Shown piece after piece: positions 43,672 to 51,534 of a stretch of 64,000 nucleotides of DNA. Under the pieces are notes generated by a model. The model was not told where the DNA came from and searched no databases. It saw only the letters and a list, made by a program, of their open reading frames with translations. The DNA is from Kiritimatiellia bacterium. Lineage in GTDB: Bacteria > Verrucomicrobiota > Kiritimatiellia > WLWN01. The stretch's first letter is position 1, and each line of letters begins with the position of its first letter. The stretch spans positions 635,792 to 699,791 of the forward strand of contig WLWN01000001.1 of assembly GCA_012103575.1 (NCBI GenBank), written 5' to 3'. A program made the position numbers and the translations under genes.

Positions 43672-44053
43672 ATGAATCTCGTAGATACCTCGGGATTGTT
43701 AGAATATTGCTTTTCAGGTCCCAATGCGGCATATTTTACAAAACAAATCAAACAAACGAACACATTGCTTGTTCCGGTCATTTGTCTCTATGAAGTATTT
43801 AGATAACATGAGAAGGTACACCTTGTGGTTGACGAAGCTTGCGCCCTACAAGCCGTGGCTCAGATGAAAATAAGGAAAAATTGTAGATCTTACAGAGGAT
43901 GTTGCTCTTAGCGTTTCCCTTATCAGCATAAAACACAAGCTTTCGATAGCGGACAGTATGATCTGTGCCACCGCCCGCGCACATGGGGCAAGCATATAGA
44001 CCCAAGACTAAAGATTTCAGAAAATTGCCAGGCGTACACTACAAAACCAGCTC
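43672..44053 (+). pseudogene. VapC-like PIN-domain toxin, decayed
   Basis: A good GGAGG site precedes ATG 43672, and the product begins MNLVDTSGLLEYCFSGPNA with the PIN-domain Asp. In-frame stops and at least two frameshifts follow. The remaining pieces (VPVICLYEVF, LSIADSMICATARAHGA and DFRKLPGV) still match VapC RNases in order. No intact antitoxin gene is upstream; only a short open stretch (about 43590-43670) might be an antitoxin tail. Confidence 0.75.
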
Positions 44054-44062
44054 AACTAAAAA

Positions 44063-44671
44063 TTACCGCGGTAAGCAGTACTGCTCGCTATAAACGGATT
44101 TTCTTATCCTTTTCATATAGCGTTGTATGGCTTCTGGATACAGTGCATGTTCTTGCTCCAAAATCCGTGCAGACAAAGTCTCTTCTGTATCCTCTTCAAG
44201 GATGTGAACGGCCCGTTGTCCTATAATGGGGCCGCTATCCATATCTTCAGTTACAACATGTACTGTGCAACCCGATATTTTAACGCCATAGTCTAGTGCT
44301 TGTTTTTGGGCATGTATGCCCTTGAAAGAAGGTAAAAGGGATGGATGGATGTTTAAAATTCTATGGGCAAACTCACGAATAAAATAAGGGGTGAGCAATC
44401 GCATAAAACCCGCTAAAATTACTAAATCGCAACCCTGCTTTTTGATCTGCTTCACGGCCTGTTCTTCAAACGTTTGACGATTATTTTTGTCGTACGGTAT
44501 ATAGCGAGCTGGAATGTTGTGTGTTCGTGCAATGTCTAATGCGTGGGCCTTTTCCCGATCTGAAAGGAGTGTATTGATTTCAGCCTTTAATGTATTTTGC
44601 TGAATGGTCTTGATCAGCGCGAGAAAGTTTGATCCGCGTCCTGATGCGAGAACGGCAAGTTTAATATTCAT
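44063..44671 (-). CDS. purN: Phosphoribosylglycinamide formyltransferase
   Basis: Formyl-THF-dependent GAR transformylase, third step of purine synthesis. The N-terminus LAVLASGRGSNFLAL binds substrate. ILAGFMRLLTPYF, then LNIHPSLLPSFKGIHA with the catalytic Asn and His, are typical. The 202-residue length is normal. ATG overlaps the purM stop as ATGA. Last gene of the pur operon. Confidence 0.96.
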   Translation of the reverse strand: MNIKLAVLASGRGSNFLALIKTIQQNTLKAEINTLLSDREKAHALDIARTHNIPARYIPYDKNNRQTFEEQAVKQIKKQGCDLVILAGFMRLLTPYFIREFAHRILNIHPSLLPSFKGIHAQKQALDYGVKISGCTVHVVTEDMDSGPIIGQRAVHILEEDTEETLSARILEQEHALYPEAIQRYMKRIRKSVYSEQYCLPR

Positions 44672-45666
44672 GAATTTTTCTCTTGTTCGACGATAAGTTC
44701 AGTCCCTGTGACTTCGCCAAGACAGATGGCTTCGGGTAAAGTCGAGAGGATGGCATCAGAGTGCCTGGCATCCGCGACCATCATCCATCCAACCCCCATG
44801 TTAAAGGTTTGAATCGCTTCCTCTGGAGTGATGAAGGAGAGTACTTTTTGTGCGGACCTATTTCCCCATTTAGGCAGTTTAAGGCGGGCTCCATGATTTT
44901 TCAAGATTCGTGTGAAGTTTTCGGGGATACCTCCGCCGGTAATATGGGCCATGCCTTTTATGGGGACCTGTTCTTTGTTTAGCGCCATGACTTCAGGATA
45001 ATAGATTCGTGTGGGAGCGAGGAGCGTATTGATCTCTGCATCGGCAAATGATTTTGGATTTTCTTCTATAATTTTCCGGATAAGGCTCCACCCATTTGCG
45101 TGGAGCCCGTTTGACGGAAGCCCGATGATGGTATCGCCGTCTTGAATGCTTAATGGATCGAGGATATCATCTTTTTCTGCGGCGCCTACACAAAACCCAG
45201 AGAGTTCAATCATATCAGGGTCTACAAGGCCCGGCATTTCCGCGGTTTCGCCTCCCGCAAGAATGCAGTCACATCCCTCAAGTCCTTGTACAATGCCTTT
45301 GATAACTCTTTGTATGGTGGAACGATTAATATGGTCTGTTCCTATATAATCTAAAAAGAGCAGCGGCTGAGCATTGGAGGTAAGGATATCGTTCACATTC
45401 ATTGCAACCAGATCAATGCCGGCATATTCTAATAGATCATATTTGAGGAGGAGCTGAATTTTTGTGCCGACACCATCGCAGGCCGTAAAAATGACCGGTG
45501 AGGTATAATGGCTGAGGTCGTAACTAGCGGAAAAAAGGCCGAAGGCCTGGAATAGCTTCCGTTTTTTTTCGGTCTGTTCCCGAAGTCCGGCGATATCGTG
45601 TATGACTTTTTCGGCTTCTTCTATGTCGACACCAGCCGCTTTATAGGTGAGCGTATGGGGCATGGT
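44668..45666 (-). CDS. purM: Phosphoribosylformylglycinamidine cyclo-ligase
   Basis: AIR synthetase, fifth step of purine synthesis. ATG 45666 (MPHTLTYKAAGVDIEEAE) follows AAGGAAAC and gives 332 residues; an upstream extension overlaps purF and is not used. TACDGVGTKIQL, GIDLVAMNVNDI, LAGGETAEMPG and HITGGGIPENFTRIL are family hallmarks. The gene overlaps the end of purF by 26 nt. Confidence 0.96.
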   Translation of the reverse strand, partial: TMPHTLTYKAAGVDIEEAEKVIHDIAGLREQTEKKRKLFQAFGLFSASYDLSHYTSPVIFTACDGVGTKIQLLLKYDLLEYAGIDLVAMNVNDILTSNAQPLLFLDYIGTDHINRSTIQRVIKGIVQGLEGCDCILAGGETAEMPGLVDPDMIELSGFCVGAAEKDDILDPLSIQDGDTIIGLPSNGLHANGWSLIRKIIEENPKSFADAEINTLLAPTRIYYPEVMALNKEQVPIKGMAHITGGGIPENFTRILKNHGARLKLPKWGNRSAQKVLSFITPEEAIQTFNMGVGWMMVADARHSDAILSTLPEAICLGEVTGTELIVEQEKNS

Positions 45667-47062
45667 TTGTTTCCTTTGCTTTTTCGATACGTTCATCTGC
45701 GTGATTAATGTGAATTGGGTAATCACCTGTGAAACAGGCTCGACATGTGTTTTCTCCAACAACCCGTTTGAGGGTTTCGCCGGATAAAAAGCCTAGGGAA
45801 TCAACACCTAAAAAGGAGTTCAAGACATTGCGGGGGACTTTGTTGACGAGGAACTCTTCGCGGTCAGGCATATCAATGCCAAAATAACACGGATGAGAGA
45901 CCATGGGGGACGCAATCCGAAAGTGGATTTCTTTGGCTCCGTTTTCTCGGAAAAGGCTGATGATTTTTCGACACGTTGTACCTCGAACGATCGAGTCATC
46001 CACCACCACGATTCGTTTGTTTTCTACGGCATCGCCAATAACATTAAATTTTTGCCGGACTTTGCTTTCACGGGTCGATTGGTGAGGTGCAATAAAGGTT
46101 CGTCCGGTATAGTGATTTCGAATGAGTCCGATATCCAGTGGGATTCCCGAAGCGGAAGCGTATCCTAACGCCGCTGAGTTTGATGAATCAGGAACAGCGG
46201 TAACGATATCGGCTTCAATCGGATGTTCTTCATAAAGGGCACGGCCTAATTCTAGACGATAGCTGTGCGTGGATTTGCTTTTATGATAACTGTCAGGCCG
46301 TGAAAAGTAAACGAGTTCAAACGCACAAAAGGATGGGGTTGCCGTTATATGAAGTTTAAAGGACTCAAGTCCACGGGGTGATATAAGATATCCCTCTCCG
46401 GGCCCTATTTCGCATACGTATTCAGCACCGATAATATCAAAGGCGCATGTTTCAGAGGCGAAAAACCAAGCATCATCGCGTTTCCCTAAATGGAGAGGTC
46501 TGAATCCATGAGGGTCGCGCACGGCGGCTATCGCATTCCCGAGTTTAATGACTAAGGAATAAGCTCCTTCAACGGTTTTTAATCCATCCTGAATTTTTTG
46601 AATCGGGGCCTTTGATTTTGAGTGAACAATTTTATGTAAGATAACCTCTGTATCGCTCGACGATGTAAACAAAGATCCGTTGAGCTCCATTTCTCTTTTA
46701 AGCTTAGCGGCATTGGTAATGTGACCGTTATGTGCAATGGCAATGATTGTGTTCTGATGCGTGACCACAAGGGGTTGAATTTCATTGGAACCGCAATGTC
46801 CTGACGTGGAGTAACGGACATGTCCAATGCCATGTTTCCCTTCAAGTTTTTGGAGGATTTCATCGGAAAAGACCTCGGTGACCAGTCCTGTACCTTTATG
46901 TGTATAATGGGGGCTCGATCCGTTGCTGACAATCACTCCGGCGCCTTCTTGCCCCCGATGTTGCTGAGCATAGAGACCTAAGTAGATATCTTGTGCAGCA
47001 TGGGGACTGTTGTAGGCGGCGAAGACGCCGCATTTTTCTTTAAGATGGAATATTTTTTTCAT
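45641..47062 (-). CDS. purF: Amidophosphoribosyltransferase
   Basis: First committed enzyme of purine synthesis. The Ntn-hydrolase Cys follows a 10-residue propeptide if translation starts at ATG 47062 (MKKIFHLKEKCGVFAAY), as in the Bacillus-type enzyme. The upstream ATG at 47095 overlaps the purQ stop as TAATG and would give a longer propeptide, so it cannot be excluded. VVVDDSIVRGTTCRKI is the PRPP-binding loop, and C-terminal cysteines (SETCAFD, ENTCRACF) may bind an FeS cluster. Confidence 0.95.
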   Translation of the reverse strand: MKKIFHLKEKCGVFAAYNSPHAAQDIYLGLYAQQHRGQEGAGVIVSNGSSPHYTHKGTGLVTEVFSDEILQKLEGKHGIGHVRYSTSGHCGSNEIQPLVVTHQNTIIAIAHNGHITNAAKLKREMELNGSLFTSSSDTEVILHKIVHSKSKAPIQKIQDGLKTVEGAYSLVIKLGNAIAAVRDPHGFRPLHLGKRDDAWFFASETCAFDIIGAEYVCEIGPGEGYLISPRGLESFKLHITATPSFCAFELVYFSRPDSYHKSKSTHSYRLELGRALYEEHPIEADIVTAVPDSSNSAALGYASASGIPLDIGLIRNHYTGRTFIAPHQSTRESKVRQKFNVIGDAVENKRIVVVDDSIVRGTTCRKIISLFRENGAKEIHFRIASPMVSHPCYFGIDMPDREEFLVNKVPRNVLNSFLGVDSLGFLSGETLKRVVGENTCRACFTGDYPIHINHADERIEKAKETNHAPYAHL

Positions 47063-47094
47063 AAAAAAACTTTCTATCAGCTTGCTGATAAGCA

Positions 47095-47820
47095 TTACAT
47101 AGCTTCGATGTGATCATAAATTCCTTTAAAAAAGTAATATCCCCAACCCCACTCTGAATCGCCTGCCCAGTCAGGGTCATAATGGTGTTCCTTATACAGA
47201 AATCGTTCCGGATGGGGCATCAATCCAAATACCTGGCCAGATGCGTCTTGCATTCCGGCAATGGAATAAGCGGATCCATTGATGTTCTGTGTATAGGTAA
47301 GCGTTACGTTTCCTTCTTTAAGATACGTTTCGGCTTGTTTGGGTGCCTGGGTAACCAATCGGCCTTCTGCATGAGCAATAGGAAGCTCAAAAGAGGAGGG
47401 TAACCCTTTTAAAAATGGACTCTGTTGAGCCTTATTGTTTAGTTCAACCCATTGGCACATAAATCGATGGGTGGTGTTAGAGATTAAACTGCCTTGGGGA
47501 AGTAACCCAAGGCGCATTAAAATTTGAAACCCATTACAAATCCCCAGCAGAAACCCTCCTTGATGACAAAATTCGTTTAACGAATTTTGTAGTTTTTGCT
47601 GTATATTAAGCTGCGCAAGTTTGCCTGCCATAATGTAGTCTCCATAACTGAATCCACCGGCTAAAACAATAAGGTCTACGTTTTTAATACGCGTTGGTTC
47701 GACAAGAGTAAAGGGCCATATTTCGGTTTTAAATCCAACGGATTGTAAGGCCCGCTCCGTTTCCTCATCGCAATTTGTGCCTGGAAATTTTAATAGTATG
47801 GCAGTAATCCATTTTTCCAT
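47095..47820 (-). CDS. purQ: FGAM synthase glutaminase subunit
   Basis: Class I glutamine amidotransferase that supplies ammonia to PurL. The nucleophile Cys is in GICNGFQILM, and His/Glu in LMPHPERF. ILLKFPGTNCDEETERAL and LAGGFSYGDY are typical. The 241-residue length is normal. It overlaps purL by 31 nt. Confidence 0.96.
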   Translation of the reverse strand: MEKWITAILLKFPGTNCDEETERALQSVGFKTEIWPFTLVEPTRIKNVDLIVLAGGFSYGDYIMAGKLAQLNIQQKLQNSLNEFCHQGGFLLGICNGFQILMRLGLLPQGSLISNTTHRFMCQWVELNNKAQQSPFLKGLPSSFELPIAHAEGRLVTQAPKQAETYLKEGNVTLTYTQNINGSAYSIAGMQDASGQVFGLMPHPERFLYKEHHYDPDWAGDSEWGWGYYFFKGIYDHIEAM

Positions 47821-50195
47821 GATTCTTTTAAGGTTGATAGCTTTTCTTGGATAATGATTGTTTTGTTTTCATGAATACAAAGATCCCGATGATTCGTATA
47901 CGTTTCTCCAATAATAGAAAAAGGAAGTCCTTGAAAAAGGGTGGTTATCTTTTGGACATAATCAGAGGACACTTCGAAAAGGATGCGATTGTTTGATTCT
48001 GAAAAAAGAGCGTTTCCGGTTCCTAGCGTTGTGCGTGTGGGGATTTTGGCAAGATCAATTTCGAGGCCGGCTTTTAATGAAAAACCCATTTCAGCGAGCG
48101 CAACCGCTAGACCGCCTTCGGAAAGATCGTGAGCAGATCGTATCATACCTTGAGCGATTGCCTTGTAAAAGGTTCGATAGATCTTGATCGCTTCTTCTGG
48201 GTTGAGATTTGGAACAGGTCCTCCATGTTGATCGGTTAATTGGGCACAAGCGTTTCCTCCGGTTTCAGGGTAAGATATTCCAACGAAGCAGATTTTACTG
48301 TTGGGTTGGCGAATCGATGCGCCTGTGATATGCGAAGCGTTCTCGACAATTCCGATTCCGCTGATAAGGATGGTGAGCGGGATGGACTCAGGCCCTTCGT
48401 CCGTTTCAAAATAGTTGTAAAACGAATCTTTTCCAGAGATAAAGGGGGCTTGGTAAGCACGAGCTGCATCTGCGATGCCTTTGATGCATTCAACCAATTT
48501 CCCGAGCTCGTTTGGGTCATCAGGGTTTCCTACACAGAAATTGTCTAACAGAGCAATTCGGTCTGGGTCGGCTCCTGTTACGACTAGTTGCCGGATGGTT
48601 TCATCTACGGATGAGAGACCCATTCGATAAGGATCAGGGTTGTATTGAGGCAGGAGGGAGACACCGAGGGAAATATATTTTTCCGTTTGATCGACACGAA
48701 GAACAGAGCCGTCCTGTGGATTATCGCCTAGAGCGCCGGCTAGTGGTTTGATTATCGTGTTGCCTTGGACTTCATGGTCATACTCACGGATGATAGGTTC
48801 ACGGGAGCACACGTTAAACTCTTTCAGTAAACGTTTAAGTGTGTTTCCCCAGTCGGCTGTGGGTTTCAGTTGAATGTCAGATGCTATTTTTGTTTGATGG
48901 TGTGATCTAAATGTCTTTTGAGGGGATGTATGCAAAAAAGAACAGTCGAGATCACATACCTTTTTGCCGTCATGGTACACTTTTAAATGACCACTATTGT
49001 CTGCTTCGCCGATTTCGGCGCATTGTGTTTCGTAAATACCCGCCAATTCGAAAAGACGTTTCGTATGTTGAGGTTGAATACCTAACACCATCCGCTCTTG
49101 GCTCTCGGAAAGAAAGATTTCCCAGCTCGATAGTCCGGGTTCTTTAAGGGGGACTTCTTCTAAATAAAGAGTACCCCCGGTTTTGCTAAGCATTTCACCG
49201 GTTGCACTGGATAATCCGCCGGCTCCACAATCTGTAATAAAATCAATGAGCCCTTCTTCCCGTGCTTTTAGAATACAGTCACATGCTTTTTTCTCTTCAA
49301 TGGGATTTCCTATTTGTACGGCGCCTTGATCTTCTTCATGGCTTTCTGTGTCGAGGGAGGTCGAAGAAAAAGTGGCTCCATGCAGCCCATCTCGACCGGT
49401 GGCTCCACCGAGAAGAATAACTTTTAGTCCGTGCACAACTTTTTTATCAATATCCTCTGTCGGGATCATCCCGGCGGTTCCACAAAAAACCAAAGGGTTG
49501 TATAGGTATCCATCCTCAAAGTGAATAGCCCCTGTTACCGTGGGAATGCCCATGCGGTTTCCGTAGTCACGCACACCTCGAACGACTCCGCGCATAATTC
49601 CGAGAGGGTGAATAACGTGTCTAGTTTTGATCAAAGATGGAGATGTATTGGGTTTCCCAAAACAAAGCACGTCTAGAGATCCGATGGGTTTAGCTCCTTT
49701 TCCTGCGCCAAGAATATCGCGGATAACGCCTCCGAGTCCCGTGTTTGCACCGGCATAGGGTTCAATGGCCGAAGGATGATTATGGGTTTCTGCTTTTAGA
49801 CAGACCGCGGTTTGGTCGTCCAGTCGAATAAAGCCCGCATTATCATGAAATGCGCTCAGAATAAATCCGGGCTTTTGGGCTTGAATACCTTGTGTAACCT
49901 GTTTGATATACGTATTGAAAAGGCTATCAATCATGGTCTGTTTCCCGTCTGAGGTATGATGAATGACGGCATTGAAAATGCGGTGTTTACAATGTTCGCT
50001 CCAGGTTTGGGCAATCACTTCCAGTTCGACAAGAATGGGATCACGGTCCCAATTTTTGTACTGAATCTGAATAGCTTTCATATCCTCAACCGATAAAGAA
50101 AGCTTCATGACAGAGCTCAACGCTGAGAGTTCAGCATCTGACTTGTCCCGGATCGAAACCTCTATGGAGGGCTTATGAAGTACGGCTTGTGCCAT
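47790..50195 (-). CDS. purL: FGAM synthase synthetase subunit (small-type PurL)
   Basis: Converts FGAR to FGAM with ATP and ammonia from PurQ. TWSEHCKHRIFNAVI near the N-terminus, KAETHNHPSAIEPYAGA, GRDGLHGATFSS and LSEGGLAVALAEMG are hallmarks. At 801 residues it is a little longer than Bacillus PurL but lacks the PurS-like and glutaminase domains, which are supplied by the neighbouring purS and purQ. It overlaps purS by 23 nt. Confidence 0.96.
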   Translation of the reverse strand: MAQAVLHKPSIEVSIRDKSDAELSALSSVMKLSLSVEDMKAIQIQYKNWDRDPILVELEVIAQTWSEHCKHRIFNAVIHHTSDGKQTMIDSLFNTYIKQVTQGIQAQKPGFILSAFHDNAGFIRLDDQTAVCLKAETHNHPSAIEPYAGANTGLGGVIRDILGAGKGAKPIGSLDVLCFGKPNTSPSLIKTRHVIHPLGIMRGVVRGVRDYGNRMGIPTVTGAIHFEDGYLYNPLVFCGTAGMIPTEDIDKKVVHGLKVILLGGATGRDGLHGATFSSTSLDTESHEEDQGAVQIGNPIEEKKACDCILKAREEGLIDFITDCGAGGLSSATGEMLSKTGGTLYLEEVPLKEPGLSSWEIFLSESQERMVLGIQPQHTKRLFELAGIYETQCAEIGEADNSGHLKVYHDGKKVCDLDCSFLHTSPQKTFRSHHQTKIASDIQLKPTADWGNTLKRLLKEFNVCSREPIIREYDHEVQGNTIIKPLAGALGDNPQDGSVLRVDQTEKYISLGVSLLPQYNPDPYRMGLSSVDETIRQLVVTGADPDRIALLDNFCVGNPDDPNELGKLVECIKGIADAARAYQAPFISGKDSFYNYFETDEGPESIPLTILISGIGIVENASHITGASIRQPNSKICFVGISYPETGGNACAQLTDQHGGPVPNLNPEEAIKIYRTFYKAIAQGMIRSAHDLSEGGLAVALAEMGFSLKAGLEIDLAKIPTRTTLGTGNALFSESNNRILFEVSSDYVQKITTLFQGLPFSIIGETYTNHRDLCIHENKTIIIQEKLSTLKESWKNGLLPYY

Positions 50196-50649
50196 ATTGA
50201 ATGTTCCAGGTATGAATAACAGGGTTTACCATGTCTCGTATAAAAGGTTCTGGGAGCAAATCTCCACTCTCACTTTCACTTTTTATGTAGGTCCGTTGTG
50301 CAATGGTACATTCTTGGAGTTCGAAGTCTGGCGCCTGAAGTTGCTGATAATAGTTTAAGATATATTCTTTTTCGAGGTTCAGGGTCCCAGGTTTAAGGGA
50401 TACATCTATATAAAATTGAAAATTTTGCATGGCAGGGGATAAAGACGAAGAGACGACTTCGCTGACTTCATCCACCAACACTTCACGAACAAAATTTTTC
50501 AGCGCTTTTTTGTTCCCTGAATAATTGATGGTATAGCGCCGGGTTTGTTCATAGGCGCCTCTTGATTTCAAAGGGGTGTAAAGCAATGTGTTCGTTTTTT
50601 GTTTTTGGATAAAACGATTTCGAATCTCAATGGAGTACTGCATCTTCAA
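50173..50649 (-). CDS. purS: PurS-like FGAM synthase subunit, double length
   Basis: PurS normally has about 80 residues and works as a dimer bridging PurL and PurQ. This product has 158 residues and appears to contain two PurS-like halves: residues 1-65 (YSIEIRNRF, then VREVLVDEVSEVV) and 77-150 (FYIDVSLKPGTLNLEKEYIL, then FIRDMVNPVIHTWNI). The second half is the better match. The arrangement resembles the duplicated N-terminal domain of large PurL. Position between purC and purL supports the role. It overlaps both neighbours by 23 nt. Confidence 0.78.
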   Translation of the reverse strand: MKMQYSIEIRNRFIQKQKTNTLLYTPLKSRGAYEQTRRYTINYSGNKKALKNFVREVLVDEVSEVVSSSLSPAMQNFQFYIDVSLKPGTLNLEKEYILNYYQQLQAPDFELQECTIAQRTYIKSESESGDLLPEPFIRDMVNPVIHTWNIQYGTSRTS

Positions 50650-51343
50650 CTCGGGTCAATACCTGTTCGTAGCTTTCAATGACATCGCCCAGATCTCTGC
50701 GGAAACGGTCTTTATCCATTTTTTCGCCCGTCTCGATATCCCAAAATCGACAGGTGTCAGGAGAAATTTCATCGGCCAGAATCACTTCTTTAAAATCGGG
50801 ATAAACGCGTCCAAATTCGAGTTTGAAATCAACGAGCTGTATGCCGATCGATGTAAAAAACGCTGTTAGGTCTTTGTTGATGGTTAAACTTTGACGTTTT
50901 AGTTCATTCACTTCATCTTCAGAGGCTAACTTTAAAACGCGGATATGATCTGAGTTGATTAAAGGATCTCCAAGGCTATCATCTTTATAATAGGTTTCCA
51001 CAATAGGTTCTGTAAGAACATGGCCTTCTTTTAGACCCGTTCGTTTTGCCAAACTACCGGCAACGACGTTACGGGTAACAACTTCAACAAGGATAATTTC
51101 TACCCGTTTCACAATCATGTTTATTTCATCAACATCGCGGATGAAATGAGTCTTGATGCCTTCTTTTTCTAGGAGGTTATAAAGTAACAGGGATAATTTT
51201 TTATTTACGCGTCCTTTATTTTCCAGCTGCTCCTTTTTCTCGCCATTAAAAGCGGTGGCATCGTCTTTGAATTCCATAAGCAATTCATCAGGTCTCTCGG
51301 TCTCAAACAATCGTTTTGCTTTTCCTTCGTATAATAATTTCAC
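50627..51343 (-). CDS. purC: SAICAR synthetase
   Basis: Phosphoribosylaminoimidazole-succinocarboxamide synthase, which adds aspartate to CAIR. LYEGKAKRLFET is the N-terminal ATP-binding strand. VEIILVEVVTRNVVAGSL, LVDFKLEFGR and ILADEISPDTCRFWD are family motifs. The 238-residue length is standard. The GTG start at 51343 follows GGGAGAAACC. It is the first gene of the seven-gene minus-strand purine operon. Confidence 0.96.
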   Translation of the reverse strand: MKLLYEGKAKRLFETERPDELLMEFKDDATAFNGEKKEQLENKGRVNKKLSLLLYNLLEKEGIKTHFIRDVDEINMIVKRVEIILVEVVTRNVVAGSLAKRTGLKEGHVLTEPIVETYYKDDSLGDPLINSDHIRVLKLASEDEVNELKRQSLTINKDLTAFFTSIGIQLVDFKLEFGRVYPDFKEVILADEISPDTCRFWDIETGEKMDKDRFRRDLGDVIESYEQVLTRVEDAVLH

Positions 51344-51376
51344 GGTTTCTCCCTTTTGAGTGATTAAAATGTAACA

Positions 51377-51430
51377 TTACTTTTTTTACATGAAAACAGG
51401 ATATATGCAATATTTAGTATGTAAAAAAAT
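51377..51430. promoter_or_regulatory. Inverted repeat upstream of purC
   Basis: An 11-bp A/T-run arm, TTTTTTTACAT, recurs inverted as ATGTAAAAAAA about 30 bp away, in the AT-rich gap ahead of the purine operon. It could be an operator or overlap the promoter. It has no T-tract hairpin geometry and does not match a purine riboswitch. Confidence 0.3.
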
Positions 51431-51534
51431 TAACACTATTACATATAGTTGTTTTCGTTGATTTTTGGTGAATAAAACAGAGTGTTTTTAGGCGTTTTAC
51501 ATAATCAACCAGCAGAAAAGAGTAGCTCATCCCA

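Noticed and set aside
47993-49147. Several plus-strand ORFs within purL
   Set aside because: All are antisense to a well-conserved gene.
51344-51534. Purine riboswitch ahead of purC
   Set aside because: I could not find the conserved junction sequences of the purine aptamer; only an A/T-rich inverted repeat is visible.
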